This document shows, in pieces, positions 53,702 through 62,912 of a stretch of DNA of 64,000 nt. How positions within the stretch are numbered: position 1 is the stretch's first letter; every line of letters starts with the position of its first letter. Under the pieces are notes generated by a model that was not told where the DNA came from, searched no databases, and was given only the letters and a program-made list of their open reading frames with translations. Position numbers and translations under genes: made by a program. The stretch spans positions 24,483 through 88,482 of the forward strand of contig NZCE01000039.1 of NCBI GenBank assembly GCA_002688185.1, read 5' to 3'. Source of the stretch: Spirochaetales bacterium (GTDB lineage: Bacteria > Spirochaetota > Spirochaetia > ARS1246).

Positions 53702-54586
53702 CTACCCCCTTGGGTGGTAGTCTTTATGAGATTTCTTCAAGTCTTCGTTATCCAGATGAGTGTAAATCTGGGTAGTGCTTATATCGGCATGACCGAGAAG
53801 CTCTTGTACCGCCCTGAGATCCGCGCCGCCTCTTAGCAGATGGGTGGCAAATGAATGCCTGAGTGCGTGGACCTTTGTAGAATTAAGCCCAGCGGCCTCG
53901 GCTATGGATTTGAAACGCTTCCATATACCTTTGCGAGAGATACCCAACCCTCTATTGTTGAGAAAAAGATGTGGGGCTTTAACGGTCTTGAGGAGTTTCA
54001 TTCGCCCATCGGACAGATAAACTCGGAGCCAATACACGGCTTCTTCTCCCAGTGGAACATACCTTTCCTTGCCGCCCTTACCGTATACTCGGGCTATCCT
54101 CTCATCCAAAAAGATCTGGCCGACGGTCATATCCGCGGCTTCGGATATCCGCAATCCGCAGGAATAGATAAGCTCGAACATTGCCCGGTCCCGCAATCCA
54201 TATGGATTGGTGGTGTTAATCTCTGATAGGAGATCGTTTACCTCATCCTCAGCGAAGACGGTGGGCAAGCCACGGATAAGCTTCGGCATGTCTACGAGAC
54301 GAACAGGATTGTCGGCTCTTACCTCTTCATCAATTAAATACCGATGAAAAGCCGAAAGACTGCTCAGGGACTTGGCAATAGTCGACCGATCGATCAATTC
54401 TTTTTCCTGCCGTTCGGCCATGAAATTGATGATATCGCTCGCCGATGCTGCTTGCACCGAAATGCCGCAGGCGGATAGGTATTCGTCGTAAAGCGTGCAT
54501 TCGCGAAGATATGTTTCTATTGTCAGGGGGGCAAGGCGTTTTTCCACACGTAGATAATCTTCAAAGCCCCTGATTAAGGGAGTCAC
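53702..54586 (-). CDS. xerD: Tyrosine recombinase (XerD-type)
   Basis: A second Xer recombinase of 294 residues with the full active site: Arg146 (CGLRISEA), Lys170 (GKGGKERYV), His240 and Arg243 ([12 protein letters not shown]), His266 (LGHADISTT) and Tyr275 (QIYTHL). The start is GTG at 54586 (VTPLIRGFEDYLRVEKRLAP), 4 bp after the ftsZ stop; the open frame upstream lies over ftsZ. Directly after ftsZ, it links dimer resolution to division in expression. XerC or XerD identity is by position and similarity of length, not proven. Confidence 0.9.
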   Translation of the reverse strand: MTPLIRGFEDYLRVEKRLAPLTIETYLRECTLYDEYLSACGISVQAASASDIINFMAERQEKELIDRSTIAKSLSSLSAFHRYLIDEEVRADNPVRLVDMPKLIRGLPTVFAEDEVNDLLSEINTTNPYGLRDRAMFELIYSCGLRISEAADMTVGQIFLDERIARVYGKGGKERYVPLGEEAVYWLRVYLSDGRMKLLKTVKAPHLFLNNRGLGISRKGIWKRFKSIAEAAGLNSTKVHALRHSFATHLLRGGADLRAVQELLGHADISTTQIYTHLDNEDLKKSHKDYHPRG

Positions 54587-54590
54587 CGGA

Positions 54591-55757
54591 TTACTGAGCC
54601 CTTTCTCCAGGTACCGTCCGGTCTCCGCGCAACACCGTAGGGATGCCCAAGTCAGTTTCTTCAGAATTGCGGCCAAGCAGGTACTCGTGTGGTGGGCTCT
54701 TGATAATGCCTTCCCGCATTTTTAGCCAATCCTTGTATTTGATGATATCGTCTCCCTCCTCTTCCTCCGCCGGGACGACTCCAGCCGGTTGTGCCGCGCT
54801 GTGAAAACCGGTTGCCACTACGGTTACCTGTACCTCGTCCTCCATCAACTCATCCAAGGCTGTGCCGGGAATAATCAACGCATCACTATCGGCATTAGAG
54901 GTGATTATATTGATGATCTCTTCGTACTCAATCAGAGAAAAATCGGTTCCTCCGGTTACATTCACCAAAATACCTTTTGCACCTTCTATCCGCGCATCTT
55001 CAAGAAGGGGGTTATTTATTGCATTCGTCGCTGCGTCAACGGCTCTATTGTCACCTCTGCCGGCTCCAATGCCCATAAGAGCGTCTCCTTGGCCTTTCAT
55101 TATGGTCTTTACGTCGGCAAAATCGATATTGATCTCTCCGGGCTTTGTAATAAGGTCGGAAATGCCCTGTACGCCTTGTCTAAGGACGTCATCTGCGAGA
55201 AGAAAAGCCTCTTTTATCGGCGTTCGTTTGTCAACGATTTTAAGCAAATACTGGTTGGGAATGATAATTAGGGTATCTACGGACTCCCGCAGACGGCGAA
55301 TCCCTTCATCAGCCAACTGCATTTTGCGTCTTCCCTCAAAATCAAATGGTTTTGTAACTACGGCGACTGAGAGAATGTCCATTTCACGCGCCAGTTGGGC
55401 CACGACGGGTGCTCCACCGGTGCCGGTTCCGCCACCCATTCCGGCGGTGATAAACACCATATCTGCTCCCTGCAGCATATTTCTTATGTCATCTTTGTCC
55501 TCAAGGGCGGCCTTCTCACCAACCTCGGGCACTCCGCCGGCACCCAGGCCGCCTGTTAGCTCGGTGCCTAGAGACAGCTTTGTCTCAGCCTGTGAAAGCT
55601 TGAGAGCCTGGAGATCCGTGTTGACAGCAATAAACTGCACATTTTGAAGCCCGCTCAAGATCATTCGATTGACAGCATTGCTGCCACCGCCACCGACGCC
55701 AAGAACCTTAATTACCGTAGGATCCGCAATTCCTTCATCGACTACTTCGATCTGCAT
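54591..55757 (-). CDS. ftsZ: Cell division GTPase FtsZ
   Basis: FtsZ forms the Z ring. The tubulin signature GGGTGTGG is present, as are [13 protein letters not shown] near the start and the DFADVKTIM region. The C-terminal conserved peptide ([13 protein letters not shown]) binds FtsA. The start is ATG at 55757 ([13 protein letters not shown]) with GGGAGGGG upstream; an in-frame extension to 55790 is not needed. The product is 388 residues. It follows ftsA by 33 bp. Confidence 0.97.
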   Translation of the reverse strand: MQIEVVDEGIADPTVIKVLGVGGGGSNAVNRMILSGLQNVQFIAVNTDLQALKLSQAETKLSLGTELTGGLGAGGVPEVGEKAALEDKDDIRNMLQGADMVFITAGMGGGTGTGGAPVVAQLAREMDILSVAVVTKPFDFEGRRKMQLADEGIRRLRESVDTLIIIPNQYLLKIVDKRTPIKEAFLLADDVLRQGVQGISDLITKPGEINIDFADVKTIMKGQGDALMGIGAGRGDNRAVDAATNAINNPLLEDARIEGAKGILVNVTGGTDFSLIEYEEIINIITSNADSDALIIPGTALDELMEDEVQVTVVATGFHSAAQPAGVVPAEEEEGDDIIKYKDWLKMREGIIKSPPHEYLLGRNSEETDLGIPTVLRGDRTVPGERAQ

Positions 55758-55790
55758 ATTCCCCTCCCAGAGAAAAAAATATTTTTTCAA

Positions 55791-57026
55791 TCAAAAAAAC
55801 TCTCTCATCCAACCTCGCAATCTGTTGAGGATACCTTCTCCAGTCTTTTTCGCGACACCAATGGTTTGATGCACTGCCTGCTCGATTTCTGCCCCAAAGC
55901 ACACCAAGCCGACGGCCGCCGAATACAACGGACTTTGAAATTCTTTCGTGAGTCCGCCCATTTTTTTCGGAAACCCGATCCGCGCCGGCACGCCGAATAC
56001 CTCCTGCGCCAACTCGGATGTTCCAGGCAGCAACGAGCCGCCTCCGGTAAGCACGACACCTCCACCGAGATGGCGAAGCAGTCCTTTTTTCTCGAGTTGC
56101 TCTCGCACCATGGAGAAGATCTCCGTCATACGCGGCTGAATTATTCTGCACATTTCTTTCCGTGGAATAGACGCCGCCGGCCATCCGCCTACGCCTGGAA
56201 TAATTACCTCTTCATCTCCTTCTACCAGCGGCAAGAAGCAGCATCCGGCATCTTTTTTAATTTTTTCCGCCGCATCCACAGGTGTTTTCAGCATTATCGA
56301 GAGATCGCTCGTAACCTGGCTGCCGCCGATGGCGATGACGTCAGTATGGTACGGCGCGCCCTCAACATGCATTAAGACATCCGTTGTGCCGCCCCCGAGA
56401 TCTACGAGTAGAACTCCTAGATCTTTCTCATCTTCAGACAGCACTGCTCCAGATGAGGCGAGCGATTGCAACACAATTTGCTGCACGCGAAATCCCGCCC
56501 GATTTACACATTTCATGAGGTTTTCAGCCGAGCTTATCGATCCGGTAATAATGTGCACCTCCGCCTCAAGACGCACGCCAATCATATCCAGCGGATCCTT
56601 TATTCCCCGTTGATCGTCAACAATAAACTCCTGGGGAAGCACGTGGAGAACCTCCCGGTCCATGGGAATCACGATAGCTTTGGCAGCGTCGATTACGCGC
56701 CGAATATCATCATGACTTATCTCCCGATTCCGCCCGGACACGGCAACTACCCCGCGTGAATTGATACCTTCTATTCTCGCCCCGCCTATGCCCGTAATTA
56801 CTGACTGCACCTCGCGTCCTGACATCATTTCAGCCGCTTCGATGGCCTCAGCCACTGACTTGAGGGTTGCCTCAATATTTACGACCACTCCTCGGCGCAT
56901 GCCGCGAGATTTGCCCGCACCAACACCGATGATATCCAGAATGCCGTGTTCATTGAGCTCACCAACAACAGCGCACACTTTGGACGTCCCTATGTCTAAG
57001 CCGACAATCAAACTCTCATACGGCAA
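55791..57026 (-). CDS. ftsA: Cell division protein FtsA
   Basis: FtsA is the actin-like membrane tether of FtsZ. TTG at 57026 is taken as start since GGAGG is 9 nt upstream, overlapping the ftsQ end; the open frame runs on to 57053. Actin-fold motifs are VGLDIGTSKVCAVVGE, LLVDLGGGTTDVLMH and GGVVLTGGGSLLPG. The C-terminal amphipathic helix (GILNRLRGWMREFF) is the membrane-targeting sequence. The product is 411 residues. Order ftsQ-ftsA-ftsZ is standard. Confidence 0.96.
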   Translation of the reverse strand: MPYESLIVGLDIGTSKVCAVVGELNEHGILDIIGVGAGKSRGMRRGVVVNIEATLKSVAEAIEAAEMMSGREVQSVITGIGGARIEGINSRGVVAVSGRNREISHDDIRRVIDAAKAIVIPMDREVLHVLPQEFIVDDQRGIKDPLDMIGVRLEAEVHIITGSISSAENLMKCVNRAGFRVQQIVLQSLASSGAVLSEDEKDLGVLLVDLGGGTTDVLMHVEGAPYHTDVIAIGGSQVTSDLSIMLKTPVDAAEKIKKDAGCCFLPLVEGDEEVIIPGVGGWPAASIPRKEMCRIIQPRMTEIFSMVREQLEKKGLLRHLGGGVVLTGGGSLLPGTSELAQEVFGVPARIGFPKKMGGLTKEFQSPLYSAAVGLVCFGAEIEQAVHQTIGVAKKTGEGILNRLRGWMREFF

Positions 57027-57030
57027 TCGG

Positions 57031-57852
57031 CTACTCCTCCTTGAACCTGGCAACTGCCTTATCGGTGCGAAAATCTATCTCCACCAAATTCTTTATAATG
57101 CCTTGCTTGGAAAAAACGTCCAAGACAAGAAGTATTTCCCTTAGAAGATCCGCATCGATCCGCGTGCCGATTCGTACTCTCACCCGATAATCACGCGGAA
57201 ACAGCAGGACTTCAAAAGATGTTCGGTTCTTTTTAACGAATTTGATCTCAGATATCAAGCTGAATAGCGTCGGTGACGTTGCGCGCAGCGCGTAAAGATC
57301 TTCCAGGGCTCCCAAAAGCGTGCGATGGACCCTTTGGCCGAGAGACACCTCCTGAAAAGTTAGACCGGATATCACCGGAAGATTATGGTTATATACCGAA
57401 GGGCCTATCTGGAACACAACCCCTTCTTCATCAAGGGCGATAGGAACGCTCGAGCCTGACAAGGTGGCAAGACTGAGTACCAGCGGAGTACGGGGAAACA
57501 CCGATATTTTGAGCGTGTTCGGAAACTCTTTTTTCACCGTGGCTGTCTTTATCGGCGCGTACTCAGAGATTTTTTTGCTGATATTTGCCTCGTCAATTGC
57601 ATAGAAATATTCATTGCCCTGAATGCCTGCCAGCTCTAGGACCTCCGCATCCGAAAGTCCCAACCCTCTGTCGGCAAAAACTCTCAAATGGGTAACTCGC
57701 AGACGTGGTGAGACAATGAGATGAAACACCAACTCCAGAGTGAGAATAAACGCAAGGGCAGCGATTATTACAAAAAATGTGCGTCGTATTCGCCGAGACC
57801 GTTTTGTCTCACCGTGCTGGTAGAAACCACTTTCCAGAATTGCGCCATTCAT
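57031..57852 (-). CDS. ftsQ: Cell division protein FtsQ (DivIB)
   Basis: FtsQ/DivIB links early and late divisome proteins. ATG at 57852 (MNGAILESGFYQHGETKRSRR) overlaps the ftsW stop by 4 bp (ATGA). One membrane helix (about 28-50) is followed by a POTRA domain (VTHLRVFADRGLGLSDAEVL, about 55-125) and a beta domain. The upstream in-frame extension into ftsW is the translation of the ftsW repeat in another frame and is unlikely to be used. The product is 273 residues. Confidence 0.88.
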   Translation of the reverse strand: MNGAILESGFYQHGETKRSRRIRRTFFVIIAALAFILTLELVFHLIVSPRLRVTHLRVFADRGLGLSDAEVLELAGIQGNEYFYAIDEANISKKISEYAPIKTATVKKEFPNTLKISVFPRTPLVLSLATLSGSSVPIALDEEGVVFQIGPSVYNHNLPVISGLTFQEVSLGQRVHRTLLGALEDLYALRATSPTLFSLISEIKFVKKNRTSFEVLLFPRDYRVRVRIGTRIDADLLREILLVLDVFSKQGIIKNLVEIDFRTDKAVARFKEE

Positions 57853-59039
57853 CTCAACGCTTCCGAGTTGCGCGCCGTTGCACGCGCCGTTGCACGCGCC
57901 GGTGCACGTGCAGAATACCTGGAAATATTCAGCATAATGCCGCACATGATGAGAATAACGAGGAGCGACGATCCTCCCGTTGAAAAAAAAGGCAAAGGGA
58001 TACCTGTAGCAGGCACCAAACCTGATACGACGGCGATATTAAAAAGCGCCTGCGTGATAATCGCCGTGGTCATTCCAAATGACAAATAATGGCCGTACTT
58101 ATTGCCGCAGCCAACAGAAATCATAAAGCCTCTGGCAGCAAAGGCAATAAAAACCGTAAGGATAAACAGTATTCCGACAAATCCTGCTTCTTCACCCAGG
58201 ACGGCGAATACAAAATCCGAATGGGCTTCGGGCAAACCACCGAGTTTTTTTGTGCCTCGGCCAAAGCCGCTGCCCCAAATGCCCCCTCTCACCAAAGCGG
58301 CTTGGGCCGCAATGACTTGGTAGCCCGTGCCGACGGGATCGATTTGCGGGTTGAGAAATGAGATAATCCTCTGTACCCGGTGCTCTTTTGTGAGAAGCAG
58401 CACGATGGACAGCGGTATGGCTACTCCGCCGGTTAGGATAAAATACACGAGACGGGTTCCGGCGATAAAAAACATAGCGAGGGAAATCAGGAGTATAAAA
58501 AACGCCGTGGAAAAATCGTTTTGTAGATAAATCAGTGCTGCAAGCGACCCGATTATGAGCAGAGGTGGCAAGAGAGTATTAAAAAAATCATCTATTCGAT
58601 CGTTCTTTTTGGTGAAAATGTGTGACAGATAGAGGAGTACCGAAAGTTTGGCAAGTTCGGACGGTTGAAACGATTGTCCCAGAATTATAATCCAACGCTG
58701 AGCGCCCTGCGCGTTTGATCCGATGCCGGGCACAAACGTCAGCATAATCAGAATAAAAGAGAAGAGAACAAGAAATGGCGTAATCCTGCGAAGCAAGTCG
58801 AGGGACATCTGCGCGGCCAAAAGCGCCATTATCCCCCCAATCGCCAGGTGCCATACGTGTTTCTTTAAAAAGTGCTGAGGATTCCCGGTTAACTTCTGAG
58901 CATAATAAAAGGAGGATGAATACATAACTACAAGCCCAACGCCAACGAGGAGCACCAAAAGGCCAAGAAATACAACGTCGGGGCTGTCCCTCTCTATGCG
59001 TTCTACTGCAAATCTATCGCTCATAACCGGCACATCCAC
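57849..59039 (-). CDS. ftsW: Peptidoglycan polymerase FtsW
   Basis: FtsW is the SEDS glycosyltransferase of division. Typical parts are VMYSSSFYYAQKL near the N-terminus, GAQRWI, QPSELAKLS, the GGLPEAHSDFVFAVLGEE loop and the C-terminal PLPFFSTGGSSLL motif; about ten membrane segments are visible. GTG at 59039 is the first start after the mraY stop; the ATG at residue 6 is an alternative. The C-terminus holds a low-complexity tail (APARATARATARN) coded by a 12-bp repeat. The product is 396 residues. Confidence 0.95.
   Translation of the reverse strand: MDVPVMSDRFAVERIERDSPDVVFLGLLVLLVGVGLVVMYSSSFYYAQKLTGNPQHFLKKHVWHLAIGGIMALLAAQMSLDLLRRITPFLVLFSFILIMLTFVPGIGSNAQGAQRWIIILGQSFQPSELAKLSVLLYLSHIFTKKNDRIDDFFNTLLPPLLIIGSLAALIYLQNDFSTAFFILLISLAMFFIAGTRLVYFILTGGVAIPLSIVLLLTKEHRVQRIISFLNPQIDPVGTGYQVIAAQAALVRGGIWGSGFGRGTKKLGGLPEAHSDFVFAVLGEEAGFVGILFILTVFIAFAARGFMISVGCGNKYGHYLSFGMTTAIITQALFNIAVVSGLVPATGIPLPFFSTGGSSLLVILIMCGIMLNISRYSARAPARATARATARNSEALR
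57871..57906. repeat. 12-bp tandem repeat in ftsW 3' end
   Basis: CGCGCCGTTGCA occurs at 57871-57882 and 57883-57894 exactly, with a one-base variant at 57895-57906. In ftsW it encodes RATA repeats in the cytoplasmic tail; the copy number does not affect the frame. Confidence 0.9.
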
Positions 59040-59040
59040 T

Positions 59041-60120
59041 CTACTGAATTTTTAATGTCGACAAACTGAGGATGGAAAATAACGCTCCAAGAATCCAAAA
59101 GCGAACTACAACTTTGCTCTCTGCCCATCCAAGCAGCTCAAAATGATGATGAAGCGGCGCCATCTTTAATACGCGCTTCCCGCTCAGCTTAAAACTGATA
59201 ACCTGAATAATGACTGATAACGCCTCTATTACAAAAACGCCACCTACGATTATGAGGTGCACTTCCTTTTTTATGATGAGAGCAATGATGCCGATCAGAC
59301 CGCCGAGGGCAAGGCTCCCAGTGTCTCCCATAAAAACTTCTGCTGGGTGTGAGTTATACCAAAGAAATCCCACGCATGCTCCAACGAGTGCGAGACAAAG
59401 GACCGTAAGCTCACCACTTCCCTCGATATACGGGATTCGCAGATACTCTGCGTAATCAGCGCGCCCGGTTAAATACGAGAGGAGGGCAAACGTAATTCCC
59501 ACCAGGATAACCAAACCCGATGCCAGGCCGTCCAATCCGTCGGTCAAGTTTACCGCGTTGGATGTTCCCACCATCAGGATTACTGCAAACGGAATGTAGG
59601 CTACCTGGAGATCGAGTATCGGGTATTTGAAAAAAGGAAGATACAGATATGTGGTATGATCGTGCTGTGAGCCGTACAGATATGCGACAATTGCCAACGA
59701 AATAATAACCTGCCCGCAAAACTTGACGCGAGCTTTCAGCCCGTCGGAGCTCTTGGTAGAAATTTTCAAAAAATCATCCAAAAAGCCAATAAGGCCAAAC
59801 GCCAAGAGCCCAATTACGCCAATCCAGGTATAATGACTTCTTATATCCTGCCACATGATGACCGAAACAACTACCGAAACGATAATGAGGATACCCCCCA
59901 TCACCGGAGTTCCCGTTTTGGGAAAATGGCTCCGCGGACCGTCAGCCCGCACCTGTTGCTTTGCTTTTAACCTGGTCAAAAATGAAATCAGCCACGGTCC
60001 GAATAGAAATGACAGTATCAGCGCAGTTACCGCCGCATAAGCAGCCCGGAATGTGATGTATTGAAAGATGTTAAAAAAACTTATCCGATCTACAAGCGGA
60101 TAGAGTAATTCTTTGAGCAC
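59041..60120 (-). CDS. mraY: Phospho-N-acetylmuramoyl-pentapeptide transferase MraY
   Basis: MraY makes lipid I from UDP-MurNAc-pentapeptide and undecaprenyl phosphate. Conserved motifs are GTPVMGG, FLDDFLKI (with the DD pair), NAVNLTDGLDGLASG, FMGDTGSLALGG and the HHHFE motif near the end (LHHHFELLGWAE). About ten membrane segments are seen. GTG start at 60120 with AAGGAGGGGG upstream. It is 125 bp downstream of murF; a stem-loop lies in between. Two-base gap (59040) or less separates it from ftsW. Confidence 0.97.
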   Translation of the reverse strand: MLKELLYPLVDRISFFNIFQYITFRAAYAAVTALILSFLFGPWLISFLTRLKAKQQVRADGPRSHFPKTGTPVMGGILIIVSVVVSVIMWQDIRSHYTWIGVIGLLAFGLIGFLDDFLKISTKSSDGLKARVKFCGQVIISLAIVAYLYGSQHDHTTYLYLPFFKYPILDLQVAYIPFAVILMVGTSNAVNLTDGLDGLASGLVILVGITFALLSYLTGRADYAEYLRIPYIEGSGELTVLCLALVGACVGFLWYNSHPAEVFMGDTGSLALGGLIGIIALIIKKEVHLIIVGGVFVIEALSVIIQVISFKLSGKRVLKMAPLHHHFELLGWAESKVVVRFWILGALFSILSLSTLKIQ

Positions 60121-60187
60121 TCCCCCTCCTTAAAGCACTCGAAACCCGGAGTTTCTACAATTGCCGGATAATCCGCAATAATGCCGA

Positions 60188-60215
60188 CAGGTGCGCCCGC
60201 TAACGGCCGCACCTG
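60188..60215 (-). other. Stem-loop between murF and mraY
   Basis: CAGGTGCG and CGCACCTG form a perfect 8-bp stem around a 12-nt loop in the 125-bp gap. No T-run follows in the direction of transcription, so it is more likely an mRNA processing or stability element, or a pause site, than a terminator. Confidence 0.5.
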
Positions 60216-60245
60216 CCACATAGTAGGATCTCAGGCAAACGGCTA

Positions 60246-61661
60246 TTAAACCGATTTTTTTAGCGTGTCCATTAACCGTTCTAGTTCCACGCTCCGAGAA
60301 CCCTTAAGCAGCACAAGGTCTCCATTGCGCACCGTGTCGGACACGACCTTTTTTAGCTCGCAAAAATCCAACAAGAGATAAAATTCTGGCTCTTGTGCGC
60401 CTCCTCTGTTTTCCTGTGCTGCATCGTAGGCCGCCGCCGATTCCTCACCAAAGAAAAATACGATATCCGCTGTGGAATCGGCAGCGCGAAAGCCTACGTG
60501 CCGGTGCTCGATATAGGTGTCGGCTCCCAACTCCTTCATAGATCCCAATATCAGGATCTTCCTCCCAGTCAAGGAAAGGGAATCTACAAACTCGATCGCT
60601 TGAAACATGGAATCCGAGTTTGCGTTATAGCAGTCTTGTATGACCGTAATTCCACCTTCGAGCACCATGCCTCTCCCAAAGAGAGGCCTTACTTTTTGCA
60701 AACCATCAATTATGGCGTCATCAGACACCCCAATCTCGAGAGCCAGACTAATAGCGCACAACGCGTTGATTACGTTGTATGATCCTATGAGCGGAAAGGC
60801 GATAGCATGGCCTCTCCAATTGATTATAGAACCCTCTAGCCCCAGGTCTTGAAATCCCTCGTAATCAGGCGTGCTGGCGGGTCCGTATGTTTTGATTCCT
60901 TCTCCGGCTTCCTGCAAAAAATCCACAAAATCATCTTTTTCAAAGATATATCCGGCATGCTCAGGCGCCAGAAATCGGAAAATCTTTCGCTTTTCCTCCG
61001 CTATGGCCCGTCTGGAGCCTAATGGCCCAATATGGGCGTTGCCGATATTGGTAATAGCCGCAGCGTGGGGTCGTATGATGTCGACGAGGATATCCATTTC
61101 AGAAGGCCGATTTATACCGAGCTCAAAAATAGCAAACCTGTGGCTATCTTCCACGGCTAAAGCAGCCATAGGCAAGCCGATGTCGGAGTTTAAATTCCCC
61201 GGATTTATTGCTGTGCTGTCGTAAGATTTGAGTATTGAGCCAAGGATTTCCTTTGTTGTAGTTTTCCCATTGCTCCCGGTAATGCCGATTACGCACAAAT
61301 TCGCCATTCTGCGCATCCGTTCTCTTGCCAGATCTTGCAGCGCTGTAAGGGAGTCGGGCACCACGAGAAATAAGGCCGAATATTTTTTTTGAAATTCAAA
61401 AAATTTTTCTTTATGTTTATGAAAGAATTGCCGATTAACGAAACAGAGAGCGCTGCCTTTTTTGAGGGCATGCTCGATAAAAAAATGACCATCAGCGGTA
61501 TCGCCGGGTAACGGTACAAATAGGCTGCCTTCAGAACAATTCCTGCTGTCAACACATACGTCGGTAACCCTGCAAAGAGCTTCCGGATTTCCCTCCCGGG
61601 AATCCAAAGTGACGCCGGAAAGCAATTCAGCAACGGGAATAGAACGAGTTATTTCAACCAT
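60246..61661 (-). CDS. murF: UDP-MurNAc-tripeptide-D-Ala-D-Ala ligase MurF
   Basis: MurF adds D-Ala-D-Ala to UDP-MurNAc-tripeptide in the cytoplasm. The ATP loop GITGSNGKTTTKEIL, the FAIFELGINRPSEMD segment, and the EKRKIFRFL and DCYNANSDSM motifs fit MurF. The product is 471 residues. ATG at 61661 overlaps the ftsL stop by one base (TAATG). MurC, MurD, MurE and MurG are not in this cluster. Confidence 0.94.
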   Translation of the reverse strand: MVEITRSIPVAELLSGVTLDSREGNPEALCRVTDVCVDSRNCSEGSLFVPLPGDTADGHFFIEHALKKGSALCFVNRQFFHKHKEKFFEFQKKYSALFLVVPDSLTALQDLARERMRRMANLCVIGITGSNGKTTTKEILGSILKSYDSTAINPGNLNSDIGLPMAALAVEDSHRFAIFELGINRPSEMDILVDIIRPHAAAITNIGNAHIGPLGSRRAIAEEKRKIFRFLAPEHAGYIFEKDDFVDFLQEAGEGIKTYGPASTPDYEGFQDLGLEGSIINWRGHAIAFPLIGSYNVINALCAISLALEIGVSDDAIIDGLQKVRPLFGRGMVLEGGITVIQDCYNANSDSMFQAIEFVDSLSLTGRKILILGSMKELGADTYIEHRHVGFRAADSTADIVFFFGEESAAAYDAAQENRGGAQEPEFYLLLDFCELKKVVSDTVRNGDLVLLKGSRSVELERLMDTLKKSV

Positions 61662-61957
61662 TACTGTGGCCCCTCCGCATGCCTGATTTGAATGCGAAAA
61701 TCTCTCACCGCAAAGTCCCGGTGAAGGTCGACTACCTGCGCCGAGATTTCGTCAACTCTTGCGGGCGATCCCAACACCTCAATAGCAACGATAATCTTTT
61801 TATTCTCCTCCACCCACGCATGTTGCTCAGACTCAAGGCTCTCTATTTGGGACTCGATTACTTCATATCGAATCGTCTGCCATACATTCAAATAGAGCAT
61901 CGCAGGCACAGTTAAAACCATAGCAAGAATCAGCATTTTCTTAGTTCTGATCTTCAA
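61661..61957 (-). CDS. ftsL: FtsL-like cell division protein
   Basis: A 98-residue protein with a basic N-terminus, one membrane helix (about 8-27) and a coiled coil (IESQIESLESEQHAWVEENK), the FtsL/DivIC plan. Sequence in this family is poorly conserved, so the call rests on topology, size and the place between rsmH and murF. It overlaps rsmH by 17 bp and murF by 1 bp. Confidence 0.8.
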   Translation of the reverse strand: MKIRTKKMLILAMVLTVPAMLYLNVWQTIRYEVIESQIESLESEQHAWVEENKKIIVAIEVLGSPARVDEISAQVVDLHRDFAVRDFRIQIRHAEGPQ

Positions 61958-62912
61958 AGCGTTCCTCTATTTCTTTGCGCACCACTCGCAGACGGGCGCT
62001 GCGAGACGACGGGTTTTGAGAAACTTCCTCGGCACCAGCCCTAATAGGTTTTTTTGTGAGAAGATCTACAACTCGCCTGCCCTCACATTTACACATCGGC
62101 CATTCGGGCGGACACGTACAGGATTTGTTCTTCTCACGAAAAAAACCCTTTACCATCCGGTCTTCCAGTGAATGAAACGCGATTACACCCATCTTGCCGC
62201 CAACTTTCAAGACCCGCAGAGACGCATCGAGGGCCTGGGAGAGTCTTACCAATTCTCCATTAACCACAACCCTGAGGGCTTGAAACGATCTGGTAGCCGG
62301 ATGAATACGACCGTGTCTATAGTTGGGGGGTACCGCGTTCCAGATGATTTCCGCCAGCCGGCCGCTTGTACTAATCCGCTCACTAGACCTGGCTCGGGCG
62401 ATCTCCCTCGCGATCCGCCTTGAGTACCGTTCCTCGCCATACTCAAAGAAAAGATCGGCGAGCTCTCCCACCGGATACTCATTGATAATATCGGCCGCGT
62501 TCAGCTCCAATCCGGGTTCCAAACGCATATCTAGCGCCTCATCACGCTGAAACGAAAACCCACGCTCCGCCCTGGCGTAATGAAAGGTGGAAATTCCCAA
62601 ATCAAAGAGTATTCTATCGGGTCGTTCGATCTCTTCCGGGTAATTCGCAAAAAAGCTATTAAACCACTGATTATACAGTTTCACGCGCCCGCCAAATGGT
62701 CCTAGACGCCTACGAGCAACTCCCAATATGTGTGAATCAGCGTCGACGCCCACGACATTAATATCTTGATGGGCCTGGAGAAAGAGCTCCGCATGGCCAC
62801 CTTCACCAACTGTGGCATCGATCAGCACATTCCCTTCTGATTCAGGACGGAGAAACTCATACACTTCTTTCTTGAGAACGGACGAATGTACTACGCTAAT
62901 CATGTCCATCAT
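61941..62912 (-). CDS. rsmH: 16S rRNA m4C1402 methyltransferase RsmH (MraW)
   Basis: RsmH methylates C1402 of 16S rRNA. The SAM-binding motif is DATVGEGGHAELFLQ, and ILFDLGISTFHYARAERGFS, FQALRVVVNGEL and GVIAFHSLEDRMVKGFF are the family marks. The product is 323 residues. The ATG at 62912 overlaps the mraZ stop (ATGA). Confidence 0.97.
   Translation of the reverse strand: MMDMISVVHSSVLKKEVYEFLRPESEGNVLIDATVGEGGHAELFLQAHQDINVVGVDADSHILGVARRRLGPFGGRVKLYNQWFNSFFANYPEEIERPDRILFDLGISTFHYARAERGFSFQRDEALDMRLEPGLELNAADIINEYPVGELADLFFEYGEERYSRRIAREIARARSSERISTSGRLAEIIWNAVPPNYRHGRIHPATRSFQALRVVVNGELVRLSQALDASLRVLKVGGKMGVIAFHSLEDRMVKGFFREKNKSCTCPPEWPMCKCEGRRVVDLLTKKPIRAGAEEVSQNPSSRSARLRVVRKEIEERFEDQN

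Noticed and set aside
57853..57945. N-terminal extension of FtsQ with Cys/Gly repeats (CTCTGACNGACNGA)
   Set aside because: It is the off-frame reading of the ftsW repeat; the ATG at 57852 forms a normal ATGA overlap with ftsW.
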